NCBI GenBank assembly: GCA_013365365.1
Contig: JABVXU010000233.1
Coordinates: forward strand, 21,093 to 85,092
From: Cruorifilaria tuberocauda
Lineage: Eukaryota; Nematoda; Chromadorea; Rhabditida; Onchocercidae
Reading direction: 5' to 3'
DNA length: 64,000 nucleotides
Shown: in pieces, positions 1 to 13,048 of the stretch
How the letters are laid out: every line of letters starts with the position of its first letter
Position numbering within the stretch: the first letter of the stretch is position 1
Notes under the pieces: model-generated
Told to the model about the DNA's origin: nothing
Database searches by the model: none
What the model saw: only the letters and a program-made list of their open reading frames with translations
Made by a program: the position numbers and the translations under genes

Positions 1-3000
1 ACAAGATTTGGAGTTAGCTTCAGAAACTGTAGTTGCTGCCTCTTGCCTATAATCAGCATTGATTCCAAAATTGCATTTTTATACGAATTAACAAAGACAT
101 CAAAAAGTATTTCTTTCAAATCCCTTGAAAGTGATTTATTATTTAAATTATTTATTTGTCGAATGATATTATGGTACGGGAAAGTCAAAAAAAAGAAGTA
201 TATCAGCGAACATAAAAACCCACAGTATATCATTGAACATAAAATTATCCATAAAATTTCATTATTAAACAGCTTTTCTGCTCAATAAAATTTCCAAATG
301 TCAATTAGATTTAAAGATGTCTATTTCTGCCTAGATATACTATTGCAAAAGGATTAAAATATTCAATAAATTACATGCTTTACCCTCGGAAAATATTCCT
401 TTGAAAAGTAAATTAACAAAAATTCATAGCTTTACTTCAACAAAGTGGATTGTAATAAGCTTCAAGTCTCAGAAGTCTTCTTTTAATAACAGTTTTTTAT
501 ATTTTCATGAATCATCAAATAAAGTCATGAATACTAAAAGTCTTTAAGCAATTTTCAGATCTTGTAAAATCCCAAGCATTAATTATGATCTTGTGAAATC
601 CTAAACACTAACTATGGATTACTTTAAACAGGGAAAGTGCAAAGCATAACAAACAAAGGCGATAAACAGAATGAATACCTTTTCCTTTTCAATTCCTCCA
701 AACATTTACGCAAAATATTTTCACCAAGACAAGTGGATGGTGGCATTAAAGCACATCGAACACTGACATCACTACGATTATCAGCATTATTCTCTGTGTA
801 ATGAGTAGTGATACATGGCATATATCCAGCCCTCAAATCGCTCCGTTCACGCCTCAGGGTCAATGGTTTTGGTTTTAGAGTTGGCTTAGGATTTACTGAA
901 ACTTTTGAAGTTTGAAGAGATGCGATCAAGAATTAAAAGCAAAAATGTCAATAAGGAGTCTATTCTGACTCATACCATTTTATTATAATTGGAGTTCCGA
1001 GTTTTGATGTTCATCACATGGAAACAATTCTTTGAAAAGTGGATAGGAATATCGATGAAAGAATGGACAATAATGATGTCCTTTTGAATTACTAACACTG
1101 AGCACTACGCTACCTGATTAATTTCAGAATGGGAAAATGAGTAGATAAAACAGTTAATTGTCTTTATAAAATAAGTTTTCTAAAATAAATGCCAAAACAA
1201 TATGGAAATGGAGATGAACTTAAAATTGATTAAATTAAGAAAAGCCTTGGAAGAAAAAATACCAGTGAGATGCGAATTCGAGCTATTGAATTTTTGCACT
1301 TCTCCCTGAGTAACAATATTGTTGGGAGGGCGACCTGGTTTGAAGGTATGAAGAGAGGGGACTGCATGCTGATGCTGTTCAAGAAACCAGTTCCGTTTCG
1401 AAAATGAGCAGTCAGCAGATCCCTCAGCGCTGTATGACTGCAAAGAATCTGCGTCATACTGTGTTGACAGTGATGATGTAGATGAGAGTGCAAAAGCTGA
1501 CTGACTTCTGAAAGGGTATGGAATGAAGATTTGTGTACAGAAAGCAGATGGCGATATGTAAAAATGATTTTCGAAGTCATTTCATCATTTGCTATGATCA
1601 AAATCTTCCAAGGAATAAATGACTAACGAAGCGATTTTCCGTTCTTCCAAAGGAGTAAAAGCACGGCAATGAGCCAGTTTTATCGTTTCATTTATTGTTC
1701 CAGCGTTCTTTTTGTTATTACCGTTGGTAATACTATTACCACTAACAGTTACTGCATTCGATGAACTTTCTGAGCGAAACATATGTTTTAGCAATGACTG
1801 CCGCCCCGAAATCGTCTGTGTCGGTGCATCATTATTAACCCGTGAGCAACTTTCGGACGATGTCATTTGTGGAACACATACTCCGGCTGCTACCATACCT
1901 AAAAATAATTAAAATTTCGAAAAAGTTTCAACTTTTGCTTAGAAAGTTCATTTTTACGTAAAACGAATTAATGGAAAAATATGAATGACAGAAAAGAATG
2001 TCTCCATCGGATTACTGGACTGTTTGCTATGTTTAAATGGCATGTCCAGTAAATGAATAAGATGTAAACTCACAAACAGTTATCAATTAAAGTTATTAAT
2101 TTATCTCGTCACTTTTTCCTGATTGTTTCTTTAAAGAAATTGAAGAGTAATTCTCCATCTTTATTCACGGAAGTATTAGTTAAAGTATTGACACATTTTT
2201 TGATAGCACACTTGAAAACAGTACCACCATTCGTTGCATTCGATACATTATGTTTTGTGAGACTTGAACTCTTTTTTGAAAAGTAACGATTATTTGAAGA
2301 CTCCAAATTCGGATGCTTCTGTGATGGAAGTGAATCGTTATCTTTCTGTGCTATATTACTCGTCCAAAAATCTGCAAAATTCAGAAATTTGAATAACAAG
2401 AATAACAAAAAAATCATAAAATCCAAATAACAAATACTTGGAAAAATGAGATATAGATATCCATTTTTTCTGAAGATGAGCTTTGTAAATTTAACTTGTT
2501 ATGCTAAATATAAGGTTTTTTTTTAATTTTGCAAAAACGGGATTGCGTTAAAAATGATAAACGTGAACCAAAAATAATCAGTGGAAATATGATCGAAAGA
2601 TCATGATCAAATAAACAATTATGAAAAGGTTGAAATATAGGTATGAAGCACATTCGGTTCCGATTTTCAGTAGAACACCGTTCATATAAAATAGTGATGA
2701 AGTCAAAGATATCATTCAAGTAATTGTGATATTGTTAATATAGCAATAACAAAGAATGTCAGAAATGACAACAGTATGAGGAAAACGTAGAGAAAGTCTC
2801 TTTAAAAATAACAATTCAAAAATTTACCGAAAATTAGCAATTAATCTTTCATTTACACCGAAGGAGAAAGATTACACTTTCTTACCAAACAACACCAGCA
2901 TAATCGATAAAGAATGACGATGCAAAAACGTTCTATTTAAAGAAATCGAAACACATTTCTAAATCCCATATTTCAAACTAATAAAATCTAAAACATTAAA

Positions 3001-6000
3001 AAAGCTGGAGAGAGAGAATACTGCCAAGTTATCTGAAGATCATTCTGAAGTTTTGATAAATTGCTATTAATACTGTAGGAATTGCTGCTGGAGTTCAAGA
3101 GTTATAGTAATAAGAAATTTTCTTTATCTGTTTGAAAATACAAAGCAAAATATCAAGAGTAGAACAAGCTAATAATAACCGAAGAAAAGATGTCAAGAAA
3201 TGGGATGTCAAAAGATATGATGTTTAAGATAAATAAATTTATAAAATGATCTCTGTCTTTTTTTAAGTATTTCGGCAATCTGAGGAAATAAAACATTTAT
3301 GTAAAATTTAAATCACATCATTTATCTAAAAATTACCAAAAGCCCACGTCAAAACTACTAAAAGATCTTTGAATTCTCGAAAAATCTTAAAATGCATCAA
3401 TAAAACACCGGTTTAAAATGATTACTACTAAGAGAGACAAAATCATACAGATGCATGACGTATACGCAAGAAAAATAAATTTTAATATCACACTGGTAAA
3501 GAAACCGGAAACGAAATTTCGCCGCCTTGACTAGTCTTCATCTTTTCCAAATTTTAAAAACAACTGAAAGAGGTAAAATTGTTTTATCAGCGGTCGTTCC
3601 ACAGAAAAAATATTCAAAATGCAAAATGCAGAAATTCACGTGACAAGAGTCCAGATAAGAAATTAAATGGCAATTTTTAACTTGTATCCTGAACAGAGTT
3701 CCATATTATGTATATTAAAATGAAAAGATATCAATGAGTCTTAAATGAGGTTTAACAAGCAGTTTTATCGAAAATGCATAGGAAGACCAGCTAAAAAGAT
3801 CCTATATTTTCCAATCCCAATATCTCCATATATATTATCTTCTTACAAAGATTTTATAAGAAAACAATAAAGAAAAAATTAAACGGAAAAACAATTTCTG
3901 ATGAGTGTTAGGATAACAGATTGATCATCATTTCCGAAAAATAGTATCGCGAAAAATCCTCGTCCTTGATTTCGTGAAAATTTCAAATTTCAATATTAAA
4001 AATGCACAAAAATTGAATGATGCACACAGTACAGGCGATGATAATATAACATTCGAATTTCGACACTGTCACATGTAATTTCACGACTTAAAGCGAATAG
4101 TTTCCCGAAAAAATTTTTGCTTGATAATTACAGTGAAGAGTACGAAATGTATTTTAAGAGATGGTTTTAATTTCCAAATCAAATGATAGTGACGTCTAGA
4201 CGACTGATAAGATAAATGGAAAAAGCATTCATAAACGAATAAAAGCTTAATAGTCTTTATTTTAACTAATACATCCTTTAAATAGCACGATTTACCATTA
4301 GAAAGAATAAACAGACAAGTGACAAACAACCCTGAATTTTCACAGATAAGTTTTTAAACATCTTTCCCGTTTTTATTTTCATTGTCTTATTTTTCTATAT
4401 GATTATTTATCCACTTATATTTAAGCAGAGAATTAATTTTTATCCAAATAAGAACAGTTGAGTTTAATCAATTTCTTTTTCCATGGGAAAAAAACAGTTT
4501 TTTCGTGAAAATCTCAAGTATTTATATTTAATGTTTCAAGAATGAAAATGACACTCAGGCAAAAGCTAAGAGCTTTTTTAACTGCCAAAATTTTTGTCAT
4601 ATATATGTTTTTATCATCCATTTATGAAAGAAAAGTTCATAATATTTTGAAAAATGAAAAAATTCGAATCAAGCACGTTTTAGCAAAGGACCAAAAGTTA
4701 TATATGTATCGAGTCTGTAGTTAATATCTCACAAAATTCGACTCGAACTCTTGATAGGTGTATCGAAAAGTGAAGCATACTTGCTGAATAAAGAATATTA
4801 ATTAAAGTTACCTAGAAGTGACTACTCAGAAAGATTTAAGTCAGATAGAATATGAACAACTCAGTTCATACCAGAATTCTTGTAATTTGTTTATCAACTT
4901 ATTTATGCAACAAAATAAAAATATATGCATATATAATACCAATCTCGAACTTTTTCTAGTTGTGAGTGTCCATGAGAGAAGAAAATAAAATTAGAAAACT
5001 AATTTTAAAAATTTTGCAGAACTTTAGTGAGGTGAACTACTATTGAGCTTTACAATAAAATGTAGTCAAAAAATGAATACTTATCAACTCGAAGGCATTT
5101 GTTTATGATACTGAAACTGAAAGAATTGATTCCAAGCAGAGAATTCCTTCCTATAGAAAATTTCAACTCACTTTATCACTAAGTTCATCTTACACAATTA
5201 ATTTAAACGATTTTTTTTTCGTGTTATCAATTTTATATTTTCCGAGAAGAAAGCAACTTCAGAATTTTGAACCCAAAAACTGGTGCAAAGTGCTACTTCA
5301 AACACTCAAACAAGAGATTAACGACGTCCAAGTAAGTAACATTTTGTTTAACACTGCTTTTTCTCAGGCTCATCTCTATCATGTGTGATGAGTTCATAAC
5401 TTGAAATGAGCAATTCCTGCCAACGTCCAGAGATGCTTAATTTCAAATTTCAATCAATACTGAAATTAAAATCTCTTAGCTTAAAAGAAATCTTTTAGAT
5501 TGAAACAACAACGAAGATAACTATGCAGCTCAAGCGATGCATCTGTGCATCGCCAGAAGTGGATGAATTTATTTAAAAATATTCAAGATGTAATTTGACG
5601 TTTTCAATTTGTATTGAAAAGTCGGGCAGTACATTTTTCCATCATTTTCTAAACGATAATGAGAAACTGCAGCTATGTAAGACTATTTGTTGGTATTTTC
5701 TCAAATAGGGATTTTAGGAATTTTACAAAACTTACAAAATTCGCAATCTTTTAAACCAGTGCATTTATAATTTATTTCTCTCATGTCGATATTCGTATTA
5801 AGAATTTCTTTCTAACCAAATTTTTAAAAAACTGGATAGATGATTCGATACTTTCTGACAATATCAGATGCTGAAATTGAAATTAACATCTGATAAGAAA
5901 TATCTAATAAGAAATTAAAAAATAGAGCAAATGCAATCCCTTGAATTTGATGGAATAACAATTTAAGTAAACTTAAGCATATCGTATAAACCGGAAAATT

Positions 6001-9000
6001 TTGAAATAATTAGGATTAAACTTCCCTCTGAACTCTCAAGAGGATGAAAAATTCTATCAAACTGAAAAAAATGCTCCTTTATTAATTCCTTTCTTTTTAT
6101 ATAAAATGGAACATAATTTGTCACAATTGATACTTATTACTCGGTAAAAGTGTAAATGCTTTCTGAAAAAACCTTCAACAACAGATATAAAAAGAGATCT
6201 GGTAAAACCAAGGGTCAAAGAAATTTTGAAGTGTACAAATAGTTATCATTCATTTTGAAAATCCCTATTCTATACCTTAATTTGAATAAATCTTATAAAA
6301 TTATTCAGTGATCTTATAACTACTATTGAAAAAGTTTGTCTTTTAGTTCCAATAGTATAAAGATGAAGTTCTGCCTTAACGAAACTCGATTTGCTCGATT
6401 TGCCTATAACAATGGCAATATGTTGGATTTTAACACATGACGGATCATGAGACTTTATTTAGAAATCTTTTTTTTTATTTTTATATTTAGAAATCTTGAG
6501 ATAACTGTATTAGACAGCAACAGTGTTTGCATTTTTGAATTTCATTATGATTAGCGAAAAAAAAAGTGCGTCGAAACGCTCATAACAATTTTACTCTACG
6601 GTAATTAATTTCGAGGATCATAACAATAAGTGTTAAATTATGATTAGGTTTATAAAAAATGATCAGAATAATAAAAAAAAATAAATTTCTCGATGTAAAC
6701 TCCAAAAACTGGAGTATAACGCAATGAAAACAAATGAACTTCATAAGCAAATAACATGCATTTACTACTTTTTGGTTGCAAAGGTAAAAGAGAGTGTTCT
6801 TTGAAGAGATTTTTCGGCATATAACTGGAAAAAAAACTCGTAAAAATCCCCTATTATGATGAAAAAAGTACAACCAAATTGATAGTGCTTTTAAATTCAA
6901 ATTATCTTCTACATATGTTATCTCCCAGAAAAGCAACAATAAATAGAAATTCTAGATGCAAGACCTAAACTCAAAAAAAATTGTTTTAGAGAGAAAAAAA
7001 TGGAATAAGAACTTTAACCTTGAAACAAAAATTAACAGATAATATTCTGAAGTTACCTGAATCCTACATAGATGCTTTGATAGATATACTTTGAACAAGA
7101 ATTACAATATCACGAATCCATACTGTTTACTATCGTTTTCAATACATAATTGCATACACTTCTTCATGTTAAGCAATTGCACTATTGCAAAAGATTTCAC
7201 CTTAACGTTTCATTATTTTTAATACTGTTGAATTTAAAGATGATTTACAACACAAGCCACTTCTTTCTCTAGCCCATATCTGAGTGATTGATTCATTCGA
7301 ATCGATTCTAAGTCAGGATAATTGAAGCAAAAAATTACGTATAAAAAGAAGAAATTTTTAAAAGTGTACATATTAAAGGCTGGTTCCGTTCTTTCACAGT
7401 AATGACAGATATATGCTAAAAAGAGGACAAAGGTCATCAGCGAGAAAATATTTCACTATTCATCATTATTACATATATATACACATTTGCTTTCACTACA
7501 TAGTGTCTCTACTGGTAGAACCATACCACATAATTACTAATTGTTTAGAAGAAGCTTAGAGGTAAAATAGAGCTTAGGGCTTAGAGGCTGAGAGAAAAAG
7601 TGACAAATAAATGATAGTACCGCGACTTTCTAAATTCAAATTTGAAAACCAAAAAAATAAGAATCCTCAATTGGCAAAGTTGGAAATGCATCAAATTAAC
7701 ACCTGAGAACAGGATTTAAGATATTTATTCATATATATCTATTTTCGATATAAGTTCATCTTATATAAAAACTAGCAGAAATTATGGTTTACTTTTATTT
7801 AAATAACTCTGTTTAGACAGCGAAATTTATTTATCTAATGCAATTCAGTTTGTTTTATTGGCCACGCTAAGCTAGCTGTCTCAGATTGAAAAAAAAGCAA
7901 GAACAATAATAGCAGTAATTATGTAAAGACAAATTCTGTCATAATGAGAGAAAAAGTTTTGTTAGAGGTGATTAGCCATGAATTTGGCGGAAAAGGAGAT
8001 CGAGAATTTCATTTACAATGAACTTCAGTTTTTCACCTAAAATTCAAAAATAGTAAATCCTGTTTTTACAATAATTCAAAAATGGCAACAAGGAAACCTA
8101 ATTAACCGACAGGAATACACGAAGTATATCATGCAAACAATTACTGGAATAGGGTACAATGTCCTCCAATATAGACAACATCAGAAAATACAGAAAATGA
8201 AAGAATGATAAGTACTCCACTAACCTTGACCCATCAATGCCAGACTTTGCAACTGTATGCTCGTACAACAGCGTGTAATTGCAAACGGTAAGACAAGATT
8301 CGTCTGAAGTTCTTCGCTGTAAATCAAAAGAATCACAGAAAATAAATTTCTTCACGCATTCGAATCTTTCTGCACATTCAAATTGCGTTTCATATTCAGA
8401 TTTAATCACGATAAACAAGAGATGAGTTTTCGAAGTACATGTGGGCCGATTAAATGAGAAGTGATATGTGAGGAAACGAAATCAAATTCTGCACCATTCC
8501 TTTCAAATATATCAATGCACAATCTTTCCAATTTCTGAATTCCATTTAAATTCCATTTTTTCACCTACATCTAACATCAAATATACTAATTTCACTAGTA
8601 CTTGACATTAATTTTACAGGCAGCTACTCCTAATTCTATACTGCATGTATGAAGTTAAATCGCACGATAACAAAATCAAGGAAGAAAAAAAATCACAACA
8701 CCATAAAATCGCCTTTTATCTGTACAGCATATATCTGTAGTCCAGCGCGCCAAAAAAGAATTTCGCAGAAGCTTAGTACGCTCTCTTTATACTTCACGCT
8801 CACAACTACACCATGTTCGCACTGCTCTAATCACTGATAACGTCAGTAGTGTTCGTTTAAAGAAATATACTTTATAAACATAAAGAATATATCAAAATGC
8901 ATTTCGAATTAGAAAATCGTTGGGACAAAATTTCTAATTTTGTCCGAAACATCTGAACTAAAGTATACAAAAATTTAAACTTACCCGTTCAAACAATAAT

Positions 9001-11054
9001 GCTCAATCAATAAGGGAAGCGATTTAAAATAGTAAGGCGATGATTCTACACGTACGCTTCTATCCGGACCTGCTGATTCGATGATATAATGATCAATATC
9101 CGATGCTGAACCAGGAGGTGAACGAATGCTTAATGCCATTGCATTGGGTTTTGATGATGAACGCACGATAAAAGCCTAGAGTTACTTAGGGAAATAATAT
9201 TTAGTTAAGTTCACAAAATATTTTCATTGCTAGGATTGTGAAAGTTTCAAGTCGACCTTGAAACTTGCACGCTAGATAAGTTCGCGGATATAATGAAAGC
9301 AACGGAGCGTAGAGAATTAGAAATCCTGATCAAATTGCCGCAGCGTGCTACATGATTCTTTCATTTCTTATTTGTAAAACTATCTCCTTATATGAATTTA
9401 GAAAATTGTTGGGAACTACATGTACCCCTTCGTTCATTGGGCGAAGCAAATGTGTAGCAGCACAGCGTCCGATATGCTGCAAATACCAAATAGGATGTGT
9501 ACGTATGATTTTCTCCAGCAATGTAATCCCTTTTTCATTTTCATTTTTTGCACCATCTGGATTTTTTTCCTCACGATTTGTTGGCTGCAAAAGCACTGAA
9601 TTAAGTTTGAACTTGAAAAATGTACTATTTCTTCATCAGTACTTGATTTTATTGTAAAACAAAACATATAAAGTTTCTAAACAACTCTAATTTGTTTGCA
9701 TGGTTAATACTCATTACTGCTTACATATATGCAACAGGAGAAAATTCCATTGCTTCGTTAAATTTCATACGAAATGAATTAACTAAAATTAACTTACTTC
9801 AATGGATTTGCTTTTTCTTTTATTTTTTAATAAATTTGTCCGCCTATCACACTGTACTGCTGTAGATTTTTTCATACGACCGATACCTACTTTCAAATTT
9901 GATGGTAGTTTGGAACACTGAAATAATAATCAAGACTAAATACCTTTGATCTCTCCGATACAAATTTAAAAGGTACAAATTTAATAAAGAGAATAAATAA
10001 CACAAAGAAAGGATTACAGATCAAAAGCAGCTTCTCTTTTTCAGCAACTTTTCTTTTTCAACATTTTAGTTCTTAACACAGTGTACGAAGTATCTAAATT
10101 TTTAATAAAGTAACCTCATTTATAAAATGCTAAGGTAATTTCTTTCAAAAATCAACGTTGACAAACGAAAAAGGTTTTTACATAACAGGAAGAAAAAAAG
10201 TAAAAGCTAAAATTGATATACGATTAGAAAAATAAAATACAGCTCTTACTGCTGTCCGCAGTCAGCTATTTCGACTCAACGATGACTAATCCCGAGCAGA
10301 GTTTGTTCTCACATATTAATTTTGTTTTCGCAAGTAGGAAATGACCTTGGCAAATAGGGATATTCACAGATTTCAATAAAATACAGGTCTACTATAAGAA
10401 ATTTTCATTTCAAGGGCTCTATAATAAATTTTAATTAGAAATGGTAATAAATTAGGATAAAATTTGAAACTAAAACCGGGGATAGTCCTTACATCTGCAG
10501 CTATTGAAGTTGATATATCGACAATTGGACTACTCGTACATTCCACTGGAATGCACTTATTCATCACTGTTGTCGGTACTGCCTGACCAGAAAACTGCAA
10601 AAGATCTTGAATACGATATTACTTAGTTTTTTGATTTTCCATGATCAGCCACTTCTTTCCGATATAGAAAAGTATGAATCAAATAATAAAAAATATTATA
10701 TTGATGTATAAACAATTATTACTTGTGATACAAATGTAACAGGAAAAAATGAAATATACGAAATCGATTTCACATAATACAAATTTATTGTTCCAAACTT
10801 TTTTCAAACTTTAAATTCATTGAACACGTTAAAATTTTTGAATTGCAAAATCTGCACCAAATTTCATATAAATACTGTGGTTATTATTTATAGTATAACC
10901 TTGTTTGTAACAAGATGAATAGATCCATCATTGATGATGAACGCTTCACGTTTCTTATTCATATTTATATCAGCAATTGTAGTTGCTATAACGCCGTTGT
11001 CGTTTTGACTGCTTCCCTCTGTTCTGACTAATAGATCATCATTTTCCACTCTAT
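1..11054 (-). CDS. rin-1: RIN/Sprint-like Rab5 GEF with SH2 domain (partial, 5' end unresolved, 3' end off the left edge)
   Basis: Seen: coding exons on the minus strand at 11054-10900, 10594-10493, 9917-9798, 9584-9426, 9175-8985, 8316-8225, 2371-2225, 1898-1624, 1500-1263, 895-679 and 46-1, with GT-AG ends and phases that agree. The exon pair 9584-9426/9175-8985 encodes an SH2 domain starting THPIWYLQHIGR, with the phosphotyrosine-pocket motif FIVRSSS and the end LPLLIEHYCLNG. The next exon gives LQSLALMGQ, joined to DFW, which is the conserved block after the SH2 of RIN/Sprint proteins. The rest is a Ser/Asn-rich linker. Known: RIN proteins are endosomal Ras effectors that activate Rab5 through a C-terminal VPS9 domain; that domain is not in the window and should lie past position 1. 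The intron 8224-2372 is 5.8 kb. The exon above 11054 was not found. The 2225 end is chosen for phase only; the frame stays open to 2113. Confidence 0.8.
2372..8224 (-). other. Large intron of the RIN-like gene
   Basis: No exon with family support was found on either strand. The codons on either side (LALMGQ at 8225 and DFW at 2371) join in the order expected for the family, so no coding exon is missing. The ORFs present are short, AT-driven and without plausible splice signals. It holds a local duplication of TTTAGAAATCTT around 6460-6500. Confidence 0.6.
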
Positions 11055-12450
11055 CTGTAGAACAATTGAATTTAAATTTCTCATATTTCAAAGAAAGCAA
11101 TCAAACACAGCAGTTGATGAATGTTATTAATTTTGACTAAAAATACAGAATATGATTAAGAATTTAAATTAATAGGAAAAGCTAAGGAACGAAGAAAGTT
11201 TCTTTCTAATTTCGTATCCCTCATTATCTATGGGAAAACTCTCATAAAAACAAATGCTCTCTATAGATAATCTCTTGAAGATAATAAAAATAAGAGTAAA
11301 AAACTTGAAAGCAAAATAAAATACCTACTGAAAAGAGCATATGGATATATTAAAGGATGTAAAAATCAATGAGTGACAATGATGTAACTCCCTTCATTAA
11401 ATGTCTTTTTCTAGCTAGAAGTGGAAAACCGTAGTGAGAATTCGTGCACCCACTAAACATAGCAAATCATTTATAGACAGAGAAATTACAAATCCCGAAG
11501 TTGTCGTCGTAACGAGATATCTATTCTCTTCTTGACTTCAAACAAAAATAACTGACGTTCGGCCCTTCCGTAGTCGAAACCAATATAATTATTTTCAAGT
11601 TATCCTCGCACTCATCTCAATAAGATATGCAAAAAAAAGTGTTATGAAGGTGCTCTAGATCGATAATATCAGCCTAACTTTGACTAACGTCTAGTGTAAA
11701 ACACAGTTTCACAGTATGAAATACATATAAGTGATATTATTGAAAAAGTATAGTGACACATCGAAATAGACATTATGACATCTCTGTGAAATGACAGCAA
11801 CGATAGGAAAATGCCATTCCACTTATCACTTCAATTTTCTCACAATTTCATAAACCTTAAGTTTCGAATTTCGAATGCAAGTATCAATATTACAAAGATA
11901 GGAGACTAATCATTACCAATCGATTGGATATGGGAGAGATTGTAAAGTGAGAAGTCAGAATGCATATAAAGTCAGAATGATTACATATATCCTTTCACAG
12001 AGAGGTTGACATACTTCCTGACACATTCTCTCTCAGGAACAGGTGTGTTCGTGCGTAACATCTTTTATCACTTCTAAATATTTCTTTCTTCCCGGTCCAT
12101 TACCTTCATTGCTATAGTAAACCTTTTGAAATTTGTGACTCTCATGCAACAACTTTCCTCTAAACTGTATTTCAGGCAATTCGAGATGAAATACTAAAGA
12201 GATGTTGAATGTCATTTTTCAGTAAAAGTAAAAATAATGTTGATATTAGAGTGAAAATTGGATTGTTTGTTCATAAACCGTAGAGCTTTTATTTTAAAAT
12301 TTCAACTTTCTTCATCGAACACTATTCTTTGTTTCGTTCATTAAAGGTTAAAGGTAAGATGAGATTAAAAATGAGGATTTTCCGCTAATTCAATGTATCA
12401 ATTTCGGTCACCGGAAAAACACCCATAAGTGAAATTAGAGCTCTCTGCAG

Positions 12451-12468
12451 CTCTCTCTCTCTCTCTCT
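12451..12468. repeat. (CT)9 microsatellite
   Basis: Uninterrupted CT dinucleotides preceded by CTCTCTGCAG. Confidence 0.9.
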
Positions 12469-12862
12469 GTATTTCATGCAATGCATAATTAATATTTTCC
12501 ACAACTTCAAAAGATACTACCGACAAATATCACAGATGAAATGATTCTAATCTATTAATAAAAAATTGTCAGTGACATGATGTGTGAGAATAGCAAACAA
12601 CAGGGAAAGGTAAGCTATTAAGAGGAATAAAATCGAGTGGCTATTTCTAAAAGCATTGAATATCTGTTTTCAATAGTTGTTCACTGCTAAAATTTGCAAA
12701 TAACTTCAAGATTCCTGACTACCATCTATCCTAATGGGGAAGAAATCCTGCAAAATACTTTATTATAAAAGGTTTCCTGTTTATTTAAAGAGGGTTAATC
12801 TGAAGAAACTATTGAATAACAAATTGATTTAAGGAATCGAACAAACTATTAGCTCTTTTAAT

Positions 12863-13048
12863 ATGATGAAATATTACTTCAAGTTCTTCACCAGTAAGCG
12901 GAATAAAGTCAAGGAAAAACGTCCATTAACTGTTGAATATAAAAGTGATTTAGCCTCTATCCCATATGTCCGTTTTAAATTGTTACGGCAGTTTGAAAAA
13001 ATAATATCCCATCATGGGAAATTTTACTTTCCTTCGCAAACTCTTTGA
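12863..13048 (+). CDS. Short ORF of uncertain status
   Basis: A 61-codon ORF on the plus strand with ATG start and basic composition, starting MMKYYFKFFTSKRNKVKEKR. Codon composition is less AT-driven than the flanks. No family is recognised, no signal peptide or membrane segment, and no splice partner was found. It may be chance. It lies in the space upstream of the RIN-like exons and opposite to them. Confidence 0.15.
   Translation: MMKYYFKFFTSKRNKVKEKRPLTVEYKSDLASIPYVRFKLLRQFEKIISHHGKFYFPSQTL

Noticed and set aside
12122..12165. Short exon-like block (FRGKLLHESHKFQK) as an upstream RIN exon
   Set aside because: Phase does not fit the exon at 11054 and in-frame stops appear in the required frame.
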